From Termitomyces sp. T153 (taxonomy: Eukaryota; Basidiomycota; Agaricomycetes; Agaricales; Lyophyllaceae): a DNA stretch of 64,000 bases. Under the pieces are notes generated by a model, which did not search any database, was not told where the DNA came from, and saw nothing but the letters and a program-made list of their open reading frames with translations. Where the stretch lies: assembly GCA_018296165.2 (NCBI GenBank), contig JACKQL020000128.1, positions 61,673-125,672 on the forward strand, written 5' to 3'. Below are positions 12,358 to 24,980 of the stretch, piece by piece (positions within the stretch are counted from its first letter, which is position 1; each line of letters starts with the position of its first letter). The translations under genes were made by a program, and so were the position numbers.

Positions 12358-13193
12358 GTGGTATGCCATTTCGTCTCTTTTTTTCCCTTTTTTTGAAATT
12401 CACTATCCCGAACTCATGTTACATTTTTGTACTACCACTGTTTGCAGGGAACAATATATTTCGAGCCACATCAATTTAAGAGTGTGATGAGAATATCTGA
12501 TAGATCGCCATAGAAGGAGTAATATGAATTGATTCACAATGGTATTTTAGAGGCCTCTGTGATGATATGATTATATATATAAAAATCATAATACTTTTCA
12601 TGAGGTTTCTTAGAATTTTTCTTTACTATTTAAGATAGGTACCAAACAAAATCTTTCGATGCTTTGTAAATGAAAGGAGACGAATATTTGATCATCCTTA
12701 TAAGATTTTTGTTAGATGAATTCCGAATATAAGGTCTTTGTCAAATAAATTTCTTCTCCAACTAGAACTTATTTGACAAAGATCCTAAATGGCTAATCAA
12801 ATAATTCCTTCCTCTTCTTCACAAACATATCTTGTCAAAGATTTAGATATTTTTTGTATAGTCTGATCTTCAGTATCAAAGAAAAGCTCCTTGAAAAATA
12901 TTATTATTTTCTTACTGAATTTTTATTCAAGATTAATGTCAGGGGATTACTCTTACCAGGCCTTCTGATTGTTTTCTTTATTCTGAGCCTGCTGTTCATT
13001 GTCAACCTCCCATCTTCCTGTCACAAGTACCTTCAACAAAGGGCTATCTTTTGGTTATATTTGTACATGGTCACTTGCTGTGAGTCTGGAGATTGAGGCC
13101 ATTTACATTGGATTTCTGTTTTTGGATTAGATTCCAGATTTGGTTTTTGTTGAATGTTTTTTCCAGAGGCCCTGGAGTAAATCTTCTGAACAC
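12358..13193. other. AT-rich spacer before the first retroelement
   Basis: No gene is recognised. AT content rises sharply after about 12480, marking the step from the genic region into the transposon block. A near-perfect hairpin is listed separately. 13050-13190 is probably the outer part of a decayed family A LTR but is too diverged to place. Confidence 0.4.
12733..12785. repeat. Short inverted repeat (hairpin, ~16-bp arms)
   Basis: Arms TCTTTGTCAAATAA (left) and TTATTTGACAAAGA (right) are perfect reverse complements. The match extends outward with one bulged base to GG...CC. The loop is about 20 nt. Nothing coding is nearby. It could be the core of a small palindromic element. Confidence 0.6.
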
Positions 13194-14050
13194 TGGCATT
13201 GGGAATCCTTAGACCTGTTCTTTTTGGATCTCCCTCTGCCAGATGAGTAGCTAGAAATCTAGAACTTCTTATAGATTTTGAATAGACTTTGAATCTCCTT
13301 CTGCCAGTTGTGTGATTGAGCCACAGCCTCCTGAGGTCACTCTTATAGGAGAACAAGTGTCTGGATTTAGTCTGGGTACTCCCTTTTGATTGCTTGAGTT
13401 TTTTGTTTGGTTTTTCTAAGGGTTTCTCCCCCACCAGTGTCTTGCTACTCCATATGCTCCTCCTATGACCCAACTAACCCCTCCAGCATCTCCTCCTAAT
13501 GCCCCCAAAACAATGCCTGGAGTCATGTGTTGTCCTTGAAAACACAGGTCCAACTTACTCAAGCTTATCTTACCTCCTCTCACTGCCAAACTCATCAGAC
13601 TATGTCAAACCACTCAAGCAGTCACTGCTGGCAGCCAATAGTGTTTTCTAAGGAAAGACTGAGAAAGAAACCCTGTTACACCATTCTGGAAAATGTATTT
13701 CCAATGGAAAAAGGCTCTTAACAATGGAAAAAGTCTGTCATAGAAAGGGTATGACAGGTTTTCTTTTCCATTTTTTTCCAATGGAAACAGGTTTCATTGC
13801 TAGCAATGAATATCTCTCTCCCACTAGACCCTCCTGGAACATCTCCCCCTTGCTCCTACTCTTCCTCTTGAGCCCCCAGCAGCTGTAGGAAGGTTCTTTT
13901 CTGCACCTAGCTCAGAGTTTTCAGCCTCCTGTTCCAAACTTCCTTGCTTTGTGCTGCCTAACATATTTAATGGGGACTGTAAGGTTGGGGAATGTTTCCT
14001 TCAATTCTGCATCATCTATATCCAGTTGAGCAGTGAAGCTTTATGTGGTT
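13194..14050 (+). mobile_element. Family A LTR/gag fragment (copy A3, decayed)
   Basis: 13194-13347 matches the 3' part of the 440-bp family A LTR (CTCCCTCTGCCAGATGAGTAG, GTGTGATTGAGCCACAGCC). The leader and gag start follow, as in the copies at 18.4 kb and 63.5 kb (CCTATGACCCAACTAACCCC region). Then comes the gag N-terminus to about 14050 (TATATCCAGTTGAGCAGTGA). It is full of stops and interrupted by a ~190-bp insertion at 13622-13812. After 14050 similarity to family A ends abruptly at a TC microsatellite, so the fragment is truncated. Confidence 0.7.
13622..13812. mobile_element. ~190-bp insertion with short inverted ends (MITE-like)
   Basis: Comparison with the family A gag at 18.66 kb shows about 190 extra bases between AAGCAGT and CTCTCTCCC. 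The left end reads CACTGCTGGCAG. The right end, reverse complemented, reads CATTGCTAGCAA, an imperfect terminal inverted repeat. Inside, CCAATGGAAA occurs twice and a GTCATAGAAAGGGTATGAC palindrome sits near the middle. There is no coding capacity. The ends and any target duplication are uncertain because the host sequence is decayed. Confidence 0.45.
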
Positions 14051-17000
14051 TCTCTCTCTCTCTCTCTTCACTTTGACTTCTAATTCAGCATCCATGCCTT
14101 CACCCTCATTTTTAATAGCTCTCTGCTCTAGCATCTCTTTGTATATAGCAACTCTCTTCTCTTTGGCATTCTTGCCTTCACTGTCCTCTTTATTGCTTTT
14201 ATAATATTGCTTAGCCTCATTTCTATCACTCTCCTTGACTCTATCATTGTCTTTAGGATTCTTTCTAGCTGCTCCTCCAACTTCTCCTCAAATACTTTGC
14301 AGTCCACATCTTAGAAGTTCTACTTCTTTTCCACCTTTCACTATTTTATTATTGCTTCAATTATAATGGATAATAGGGAAGTGATCTACTTTAGGACACT
14401 ATACTTCACATTTGATCACTTAGTTCTGTAAATAGTTAAGCAGAAATATATTGTCCAATCTAATGAAATTTCTGATGCTATTTGCTTGAAATACATTGTC
14501 CAATCTAATGAGATTTCTGATGCTATTTGCTTCTAGTGTTGGAATGCCTAGCTACAGAGTCATCATTATTTGTTTGCCATTAGAAGCCTGATGATTTCTC
14601 CTGCCACATTGAGGTTCTGGTAGAAGGTGACTATTATTTGGATTGTCCCACATTGAATAGTGTCTATTGAAGTTACTACCTGTAAGGGGACAGTTTTATT
14701 TAAAACTGTTTGACTTAAGCTGACTCTAAGAATGATCCATTATTTTATATTATTTGACATACTACTTATTATTCTCTACATTCTTTGGTTCCCATTAGTT
14801 GCCTTCCACAAATTACATACTCAGATATTACTCAGTATAAATCATTGTTAGTCATGCTGCCTTATATACTACAGCTTAATGAGTAGTATAATATGAGTCA
14901 TCATTACTAGCAATGTAGTATATAGGATGGTCTGCAGAATAAGATAGCCTCAGAATGCCTCAGAATGAATAATAGCAGTGTTGATCAGGTCTATCTATTT
15001 GACTGACTGTAAAGGCTTCTAAAGTTGCCCCTTAATTTAGCTTGCTGCACTTGCTTCTTGCTGAACTCTTAGTTGCTTTGCTTATGGGCTTAGTTAGCTA
15101 GAACTACTTGCTTCAGCTCTTTGACTCTCACTTGCCACTTGTGTTAGCTTGTTTTATTAGGTCTATACTGTAGAGTGTGCCTTGCCTTAACACTAATCTA
15201 TATGTCCTTCCCATTTATACCCCTTGATTATCTGCCTTCTTTACTGCTTAGGTCTGCTTCAAGCACTTTTAAGGACTTCAAGTGTTCACATAGCAACTAT
15301 TTGCTAATTAATATCATTACTCTTGATTTCCTGACTTCTTCTTTCTTGTGATCTCTAAAATATACCAGCTGCCACTGACATATTGTTTACAACTATTTGT
15401 TAAAGTGATAATATGGTTCCTGTAAACATATAATGTCAATATTATCTTTTATTTAAAACTGCATGTTGAGTCATTAGAAACTTGTTCATGTTTTTTTTGC
15501 CAAAATATGAGTCTGTATGCTTGTGGTCTGCCCAGTTTATTTATTGATTAGTTGATAATGATTTACACAATTCTATCTCATACTTAATCAGCTTGTTCAT
15601 AAGCTTATTAATCTTCTAACTGAGTGCTAACAACTTTTCTAAGGATTGTATTCTCCCTGCTTGCATTTTAGGAACTTACAGAGCTGCTTTTGCTTTTTTG
15701 AAGTTTGTTTCTCCATCTAAAATTAGTCAGCTTTGTCTAAGTAAAAGTTTTGTGTCCCTCTTATAATGAGTTGACATCTTATTAGTTACTGCTATCCATT
15801 GACTATTATGCTTGGGACCTCAGAAAAGAAAGCTTGAAGCTCCTCTACTAGCCTCCTTTGACCTACACTGCAGAAGTATATTCCTTCCAGAGCACTACTT
15901 TTCAGGACTAAGGCTTGAAGAGGTGTTTTTCTTGTTCTTGCTCATGTTCAAGTCTCTTCTGTTGAATAGTATTGATACATTATTTTTAGTGTTCTGTCCA
16001 AGAGTCAGGCTTTATCCTCCACAAAAGTTAGGCATGTCTTTGCCAATAACATGTGGTTGTGCCTTCACCATCTTGCTTTGCACTTGAGCTTTGAAGTCTG
16101 CTGCCTTATACTTCTCAGTTTTTCAATACCTTTTGTAACTCTCCATTGCCTTTTTCATGGCTTCTTTCATCTCTCTTTCTTTATTCTTGACTACTATGCT
16201 TTTCAAGCTATATAATGCTCCTCTTATATTATTGCAAATTTTGATGGAAATATCTAGCCTGCAAGACAATGTCAATTAACTTATTGTTGATCAACCATTT
16301 CTTTGCATTTTCCATCAAGCTAACTATAGATTTCTGTTCAGTCATAGCTCTTATAATGTGAGCTGATTGTATAGGTGGCCTTGGTTATCTGGCTCCACCA
16401 TTTTTTAATGTGCTTTTGCTGCAACCTGGTGATACTGATAGCATAATGATAAGTGCAAATATAAAAGTTCTATTTACATTTTATATGTCTGTTCTTTGTT
16501 TTTGTAATTTCTCAAAATATGTAAACTCAAATTCCTACAATATGCAAGTGATAGTTTAAGTTTAAAAATGGACCAAATAAAGTATTATCTTTTGTAAGCA
16601 GTAATATGAAAGGAAAAAAAAGGATTCCATATCTTCTAAGCTATATAAGAGCAGCAAATGGAAAGCTCAAAAAAACAAAGCAAGATTACTTTAATGAAGA
16701 AGTTTTTTTCTTATATGCAGGTCAATTGACTATATTAGCATTGTTAATCAAAGCAATCTGCACCATATGCTTGAGTCATCACTCATAACATATAAAACTG
16801 TGTGGCTGGAGTTACTTGAGATAGAAAAAAGAGTTCATATCAAAAAAAAAACAAAAACAACTATTTTGTCAACCTAAATGGGGGAGAGAGAGAATATCAA
16901 GTTCTATTGTATGATTACAAGCATAAAATTATATTTCAAGTATTTGAGCATGGCACTTCTTATATAGAAACAAATAAAAAGTCAATTGTAACAGAGTTCA

Positions 17001-17955
17001 GACATTGGTGAAAGCAGCTGAACACCTCATGCCAACTTCTTTAAAAAAGAAAAAGAGAAGCCATATATGCTGCAATTTTTTGTTTGAATGCATGAACAGC
17101 TAAAAACCAATTCTTGGCAGCTAGATCTAATAAATGTGGCAGTATTTACTTGTGCAGTGACTTTTTCTTTAGACAGTGAAGTTAATAAAGAATCAGTAAA
17201 GCTTTTACAAGGGCCAAATGATACAGTAGTTGTTAACAATAGAATGAAGGCTGGCATAGTTTTGAGGAAGGCAGCCATCATAGCTTAATAGTTTGAATTG
17301 TTTAGTTCTCTTCTTTGACATATCAATTTGCAATTATTATTTTTTCTGTCAGCAGCTTTAGTGCACATTTATTTTTGTTATTCTACTTTTGATTGATCAC
17401 AATACAATGTATCTTCATAGCTCAATGGTTTGATGTAACAGAGCACTCATTACTTGTCTTGCCTTTTTATATTAGTTCTATTATTATTTAATTATATAGA
17501 TAGCATTATGTGATGCTATTCCTAAAAGTACTATACATTTACTCTTTATACTTCATAGACAGAACTAATGACTGGTTTTGACTTACAGAGTGTGAATTGT
17601 AAGCTGTGCAAACTGTAACAGAAACATTACATTTTTAAAGTCAAACTAGCATTAACTTATTTGCAATGTGGAAACCCAAACTTCTGTGAAAGAAGTTCAT
17701 TCCCACTAGTTATAATCAGCACATTAAAATTTTTGATGTGCACCTTCTACAATGAGCACCATGATGACTATAGAAGATTAAGTGCTTAGGCCTAAGTCCA
17801 ATACAGAGTTTGATGGAGCATTGAAGAGTGCTCCACAGGAATTTGCCACATCACACCATGATGGGGGCAGGGAGGGTGCTGTGATGCCAGGAGGACTGCC
17901 AGCAGTTACTCTAGTATGGCCACTTGCAGGTGGTGTCATAGCAGAGGGCTCTCAA
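14051..17955. other. AT-rich block without recognisable gene (unclassified decayed repeat?)
   Basis: About 3.9 kb, markedly AT-rich, with stops in all frames. It begins at a TC microsatellite (about 14051-14067) that abruptly ends family A gag similarity and runs to the LTR at 17956. A ~45-bp direct duplication is visible at about 14448-14530 (ATACATTGTCCAATCTAATG then ATTTCTGATGCTATTTGCTT). A 94-codon frame at 17782-18066 runs into the LTR and is unlikely to be a gene. It is probably an old transposon, but I recognise no transposase, helicase or reverse transcriptase motif. Confidence 0.4.
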
Positions 17956-18396
17956 TGTCAGGGGACATGCCACTTGGTTCCCCTTCTCCTTCTCCAGTTC
18001 TTGTCAGATTTCCCCTGCTATAGTTTTCTTTCATTCTCCTTCCTTTTTCTTATTTATTGGTTCTAGTTTTAGCCCTCAGGCTGCACCAGTTCTCTGTCAA
18101 TAATTCAGATAAGTGTGGCCTCTTTAATATTGCCACTAGCTTATATAATTGCTGACCAATTGCTGATGCATCACTTTTGTATTTTTTCTCTGTCATACTG
18201 CACAGTTGTTTCTTATGCTTCTGAAGCCTCTAAAGTGTTATACCTGGCCTAGAAAATTCCCAGACTTATTCTCTTTGGATTTTTCTTTGCCAGATGAGTA
18301 GTTATCTCAGTAGACACTGTACAGTACTGAATAGACTTTGGATTTCCCTTTGCCAGTTGTGTGATTGAGTCACAGCCTCCAGAGGCTGCCCTTACA
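17956..18396 (+). repeat. LTR of family A (copy A2, 5' LTR)
   Basis: A 441-bp repeat that starts TGTCAGGGGACATG and ends CCCTTACA (TG...CA ends). It matches along its whole length the LTRs at 57636-58075 and 63566-64000 read on the other strand. It is followed directly by the same leader (GCAGAACAAGTCTC). The next element bases do not begin with TGG, so no ordinary tRNA primer-binding site is evident. Confidence 0.85.
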
Positions 18397-20875
18397 GCAG
18401 AACAAGTCTCTAGGTTTGGTCTGGGAGTCCCCTTTTCCATTACCTAAGCTTTTACTTGGTTCTTTAAAAAGATTTCTCCCCCACCAGTATCTTAGTACCC
18501 CCTGTGCTCCTCCTATAACCCAGCCAACCCATCCAGCACCTAATTCTGATGCTTCAAGCTCCCAAGACAATGCCTGGAGTCATTTGCTGTTCCTGGAGAC
18601 ACAAGTTCAACTTACTCAAGCCTCCCTTACTTCTTATACTGCCAAACTCACCAGACTTTGTCAAACTACTGAAGCAGTATTCCTTTCTCTCCAGGCCCTC
18701 CTGGAATGTCTCCTCCTCACTCCTACTCCCCCTCCTAGACCTCTAGCAGCTGCAGCAAGGTTTTCTTCTGCACCTAGCTAAGAGGTTTCAGCACTCCTCT
18801 CCAAGCTTCCTCACCCTGCACTCCCTGACATCTTTGATGGGGACTATAGAGTTGGGGAACATTTCTTTCAGTTCTGTATTACCTATATTTAGCTGAGCAG
18901 TGAAGCCTTTGCCTCTAATGCCTTGAAAATTGCTTGGGTTCTCTCCTACATAAAGGCTGGCTGAGCCTCAACCTATGTGCTGCATATTTTTTGATGCCTA
19001 GGAGAAGTTGAGAGTTTCTCTGGCTGGATGGAGTTTGAAAAGGAGTTCTGAGCTGAGTTCTTTCCCCTTGACCGTGCCAAAACTGCAGCTCTTTTCCTTT
19101 GAGACTGAACCCAGTATGGTCAAGGGAAGCATTCACTCAATGAGTACATCAACTCTTTTCATGCCTTAGTTGAACAGGCTGAATATTTGGATAGTCTGCA
19201 ACTTTGCCTAACCTTCTGTGATAAACTCCGCCCCTCTCTTATGGATAGCATTGACAGTATGGCAGAGGGGCACCCAGATGATGAGCATGTTGATACCTGG
19301 TACAAGGTAGCATGTGAGCAGTAGCAGCTCATGGAACTGCAATATGAGTTGCAGCAGATGCAATCCTCAACCTTTCCTTTCTGTTATGGAGGGTTCACTC
19401 CCTGAGCTCCTTCTTCCACACTGGCATTAGCATTCCCATGAGCAGGTGCAGTTCCTCCCTTTACACCTCATGTTGACCCCTTGCACTCCCTACTCCAAGA
19501 AGTCCCAATGGATGTTGACACTTCCTAACAGCAGTTCTCTACTCTTCTGTTGTGTTGATGCTGTGGGAAGGCTGGTCACCTTGCCCACTACTGTTCTCAA
19601 GGACTAGAAGTCTGCTACCTGTTAGCATCAGAGCAAGAAGAGCTGCTCATCCAACTCCTTACAGCTTGAGATGCAATGGAAACCCCCTCTCCAGACACAC
19701 CTATAGCTATCCAGTCTGATGAAGTGGCCAATGTATTAGAGGAGGTTTCTACAGAGTCAGAGGAGGATTTTTAAGAGAACAACAAATGACCTGTATGCTC
19801 CCATTGCCTAGTGCTAATCATTTCACTCCCCTGTCCATAGAATCAAACATATTTGTTGCTGCCTTTGATACTATGCCTGAAATGATGAGCCCCTCCTTAG
19901 ACATACAAACCCCCTCTCCAGCTGAAGCCTCCATTAGAAACACACCTTCTAACTCATGCCTTTGGATTTCTGCATGAAAACACTATCTCTTCCATCATGA
20001 CATTGTTGCTTTTACCCCTTTGACTAACTCCCTGAAACTATAGGTAGAAATTGAGAAGACAGACACTCAGCAGACCCAAAGTGTGGTTGCTCTTCTTGAC
20101 AGTGGAGCAAAAGGCCTCTTTCTCAACACAGACTACATGCAATAACACCACCTCACCACTTGCCCCCTTTCCTATCCTATCCCCATGTACAATGTTGATA
20201 GCATGCTCAATGAAGCTGATTCTATCTGCTCCATGGTAGACCTGGTCCTCTGCTACTAAGACCACTCAGAGGGAGCCACTTTTGCTGTCACTAGCTTGGA
20301 AAAGCAAGACATGATCTTGGGATTCATCTGGCTAGATGAGCACAACTCAGAGATTGACTGGACTAAGAGTGAGGTGAAGATGAGTCGTTGCTCTATAGCT
20401 ACTTTATCTGTGCAGAAGAAGCATGTAAGAAGCAAAAAGCCAAGGTTTATGAGTGTGCTCCTGTGTATGCCTGTCATGTTGGGCATCTCCCTTATGCTGA
20501 TTTTGACCTCCTGAGTCCCCCCCCCTCTGACATTCCCTCATGAAGAGGCCTTCTATAAGGATGTCCAAGGTGTTGAGTATGAATCTATAGAGGGAGAGGG
20601 AGGTGAAGGAGAATGGACCAGTACTCCAGATACAAAGTTTCTGGATGAAACCATAGAGGTGGGTGATAGAATCTATGCTACAATTCTCTGCCTCCCTCCT
20701 ACAGTGGCAGAGATTCAGGCCAGTCAGACTACTTCTCAACATCTGGCTGAGGCATTCACAGCAAATTTACAGCCCAAGCCTTTTTGTAGCACTGTTCTCA
20801 ATCACCTCTATGACTTTGAGAATGTATTCTCCAAGGCCTCCTTTGATTTACTTCTAGAGTGCAAGCAGTATGGAT
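18397..20875 (+). pseudogene. Family A gag-protease relic (copy A2)
   Basis: The internal part of a Ty3/Gypsy element in the plus orientation. Gag capsid text is readable in broken frames. A zinc-knuckle-like CCGKAGHLAHYC lies near 19.56 kb with a stop just before it. An aspartic protease DSGA motif (LLDSGAKGLFLNTDY) lies near 20.09 kb, followed by QDMILGFIWL and DEHNSEIDWTKSEVKM. The part before reverse transcriptase (DFENVFSKASF, near 20.83 kb) ends at about 20875. The matching copy at 61.0 kb continues into RT, whereas here unrelated family B sequence begins. Many stops and frame breaks make it non-functional. Confidence 0.8.
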
Positions 20876-20932
20876 TACCTCCAGTGCAAGAAGCTATAGG
20901 AATTGCAGGCTTTGTCTGCAATGCTATCACTA

Positions 20933-21120
20933 TATCTTGGTGGGGCCTATGTGCCCCCACTATCCCCAGTCAATGAAGCATTGACTCTGTTGCAAGCACT
21001 GCAACAGCCTGGTGAGATGCTGCATGTATCTTGGTGGGGCCTATGTGCCCCCACTATTCCCAGTCAATGAAGCATTGACTCTGTTGCAAGCACTGCAACA
21101 GCCTGGTGAGATGCTGCATG
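20933..21120 (+). repeat. 94-bp direct tandem duplication
   Basis: Two adjacent 94-bp copies, 20933-21026 and 21027-21120, each starting TATCTTGGTGGGGCC and ending GATGCTGCATG. I see a single difference (TATCCCC against TATTCCC), so the duplication is young compared with the decayed element around it. It lies about 60 bp inside the A2/B junction. Confidence 0.9.
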
Positions 21121-24100
21121 ATTACATGGCTAGACAGGCTGCTGTGGACCATCAATGATGGGCTACATTGGGCATGATTGTAGCACCAGACTTAGTGTTT
21201 ACTGATGCAGGGCTGGTGATTATGGTAGAGCAACCAGTGGTGCAGTGTTGACCTGGTGGATCTACATAGAGAGTGCTGACTTGGAAAGATTGAATTGCTC
21301 TACAGCAATTTTGCAATAGGAACATGGAGGACTTTAGTCAGTACTATGTGGACAATTAAGGAGTGGTGTTCCAAGAAAATACCACCTATAATGCATGGCT
21401 GAAAGAATACATTCCACAAGAACAAACCAGGCCAATTGAGAAGGAGGAGTGTGATTCTTGCTCCCTTCTAAGAGACAGAAATGCTGGGACTGGTTAGAGC
21501 TCTGCAAATTCCCAGAGACATACAGGTCAGGGAGCAAATGCTCCTTCAAACTGGTCTGGGGAAAGACTCATTAGTGGAGGAGAACCAAGTTAGGGATCAG
21601 TAGAGAGTGATCCTGTGTCCTCTCCTCCATCAATGCCATATTGCAGACTCCAATGTCTGGGAGGAGAAGGTGGAGATCTAAGAAGAAGACCACCTTTTCC
21701 TAGTTGTGAACCACTGCCACTCCTGGAAGGAGGCCTGCCTGATCCAGGAGGACCAAATGATGGCCCTTTGGATGAGGATGATGGTATGAGATGCAGAGCT
21801 GTAAGGAGGAGAACTACAGTCCTCCCAAAGAGACAGCCACAGGAGTTTTCAATGCCACATTGCACTATTGTGGATGCTTTGCAGCTTCAGGAGTGGAGAA
21901 AGCCCATAAATATCACCACCAGACAATGCATAATTGTCTGAAGGCAGTGATGGATACAACTGGCAATACTAGAAGAATTCAAGCCAAGATAGAGTAATCC
22001 ATCAAAAACAATAACTCCCTATGCAGGGTCTGCCAAGTTCAGCAAACTTGAAGACTGACTGATGATTATCTGCATATTCTATGCCATAGCTTAGTATGGT
22101 GGGGATGGGTGCAAGCACAAGAAATTCTGATGGACTTTCTAGCTGTGAGTGCACTAAAATAGTACCTACAACATATAATACATGTCAATAGGGCCCAATC
22201 CTACTGGTGGTTTAAGGATGTGATCCATGGACTGTACAACTAGTTCATACAGCCTTCAATGATGCAAGATGCACATGACACATTCTGCAATGCAGTGTAT
22301 GCAGTCAAAGAAGGAGTGCAAGGCTTCTATGATGCCTTGCTCAACCATGCTCAAAACATGGCCATGTTTCCTGACAAATTTACCATTTGTGAGTAGTTTT
22401 TGGAGGGAATACTCTCTGACATGCTTGTTGTGCTAATATGCAATGGTGGACTGGCTCTTAAAGTAAATACACTTGAGGAGTTTGTCTCAGAGGCCAAGGC
22501 CTGCAAGAACAGCATTAAAACTGCTGCACACTACTGAGAGCACAGCAAGAAAAGTTAGTCAGGATGGCAGCTATTGCTAGCAGCAGCACAATCTCAGTGT
22601 TAGTGTGTGTTAGTGTTAGAACTGCACTAGTCAAGCAAGCAGAGGTGACTGGACAGCATATTTGGTCACAGCTGTCATAGTTAGCAAAGATGCCAGCTAT
22701 ACATGTGGCCTCAAGATCATTGCAACCTAGAGCCAATATGGGCTTGGAGCCCTCCCAACCTGTAGCTGCAGTGCAGGCAGCAAGAAAACATCTTGCTGCA
22801 GGGAAAAATGTAGTGGCTATAGCATCAGGTCAATCCAGCAAGAATGCTGGGCAGTCTGCAAACTATTATAAGTTCAGAAAGGCTAGGCACTTTGCACATA
22901 AATGCAGGGGGCCAGCTAAGCCAGCTCCACAGATATTTTTGTGAGCAGCTCATACAGCTGCTCTGTCAGATGTGAGTGAAGCTGATGATGAGCAGGAGGA
23001 AGAGCCTGCCAAGGCCAACATTAAGGATGCATTTTAGTCCAATGGGACTCAGAAGCATAGTGAAGAGTACATTGAATTGGAAACATATGACAACAAGTAC
23101 TATACTTGTGGTAGTGATAGTGAGGGATTATTTGCCCTCACAAAGGTCCCTACTGGCAAGCAGAAGGAGAAAGAACCTAGCAATAAGATTTGTATATGAA
23201 AGGTATGGCTCATGGTAGCCAAGGATGCTATGGACTGCTCAGTGCTGCCAGCACAAGATAAAGAATGTCTTGTCACTTGAGTAGAGGTGAATGGCCACTG
23301 AGCATGGATGCTGTGCAATTCAAGGAGTACTACCTCTGGAATCACTCCATTGTTTGCTCATGTGGCTGAGATACAGGCAGCACCATTGGCCACTCCCATC
23401 ACCCTGCAGCTAAAAACAATTGAAAGTTGTTCCATAGTGAATTATGGTGCCAGGGTTACCATGAAGGTTTCCAGTGAGATTTGCAATGTCTATATAGACA
23501 TTATAAGCTTTGGCTATGACATGATTGCAGAGACACTATTTATGAGGATTTATAAGGTCCTTCTTGATTTTGTGAATGACCAAGTGGTCAAGTGGTCATT
23601 GATGAAAAAGTGACTCCAGCTCATAAGTTGGAGCTAGAGGATGCTGATGGCCATGCATAGCACTTCTGCACTGTGGAAAAGCAGCATGATGAGCAGCCTT
23701 GACTCTCTGTTGGACTCAAGTAGCCCACTGTAGAGGAGGCAGTGGATGAGGATGAAGTTTGGGTAACTGAGAGTCTACTCAGTAACCACTCATTGCTGTT
23801 GATCTTCAAAGAAGAGTATCAAAGGAGTACTCTTCATGAGGAGGGGAGAGTATGCTAAAAGGATTGACTTGACCCTTCAAAGGCAAGGGAAAGAAAGATT
23901 TGGGACAGACCAATCTCAAAGCCTACTCTTGAATGGGCATGCAATCCTTGCAGAGTGGAATCAGGTTATAGCTGACCTGATGCAGCAGAAAGGGGTAAGA
24001 AGATTGACTCTAGATGATAAAATATATAGAACAACTATGAAGAATGAAATATTTAAGCCTAGCAAGTTCAAATACTTATGGGTAGAAGCAAGAGGCAGGA

Positions 24101-24440
24101 CAATCCATGGTTCTGCTTAGCTGAACATACTAGGCAAATCAGAGATTTGTCTGATGGCCTTGTATAATAAGTACACAAAGCATGTACCACTAGCAAAATT
24201 GACCAAGAAAGAGAGTGGCTCTTTGCCAAGAGTAGATGGGGAAAAGGTATGATCTTCTAAGCTAACAGAAGGTGACATTCTGTGCCTTTGACAGCAGTGG
24301 TACAATGAGTTCCAAGATATTGTCAATGGAGCAAAGAAGGAACTTCCTACTTAATGAGAAGTGAATCAGACTGCTATGTATGGGCTAAGTAGTGGAAACC
24401 ATGTCTATTATGCATCTCTAAGAAGGATGGATCCCTGTGA

Positions 24441-24980
24441 ATGGTGTTAGATGCATGTCAGTTTAATGACAATACCATTAAGGATTTAATGCCCTTACTG
24501 GACCAAGAAGTCATTCAGGAAGATGTTGCTCATATACCAGTGAGGTCAAAAATTGACCTCACCAATGTGTATGAGCAAGTGAGGATATGTACATTGGATG
24601 CACCTAAGACTGCATTTATGACCATTACTGAAATGTATTACAGTAATATCATGCAGATTGGCAACTGTAATGTGCCAGCCATGTTTCAATGTCTAATGAC
24701 ATCCATATTTAGGGACATCATTAGCAAGTGGATGCATGTATACTTAGACAATATATTCATCTTCTCAGATTCCCTTAATAAACACAAGCAGCACCTCAGA
24801 GTAGTCTTTGAAAGACTATGTAAGAACAAGCTCTACCTCAAATGGAAAAAGTGCAAGCTATATGCTGAGCATATAGAATGCCTTGGCCATGTAATTGACT
24901 CACAGAATATACACCCTGATATGGACAAGTTGATTAGGATTCAGGAGTGGCACACTCTTAGAACCTATAACATCCAATAA
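24441..24980 (+). pseudogene. Family B reverse transcriptase relic
   Basis: An open stretch of 179 codons with RT palm text: KIDLTNVYEQVRI (motif with the first catalytic Asp), KTAFMT, NVPAMFQCLM, the active-site box HVYLDNIFIFSDS, and LYAEHIECLGHVI. The active-site box reads YLDN where functional Ty3/Gypsy enzymes have YLDD, so a catalytic aspartate is lost. RNase H text follows in another frame (NYIGNFLPNVS, LLFHWQPIHQQCF). It was part of the polyprotein that copied the element RNA into DNA. Confidence 0.85.
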
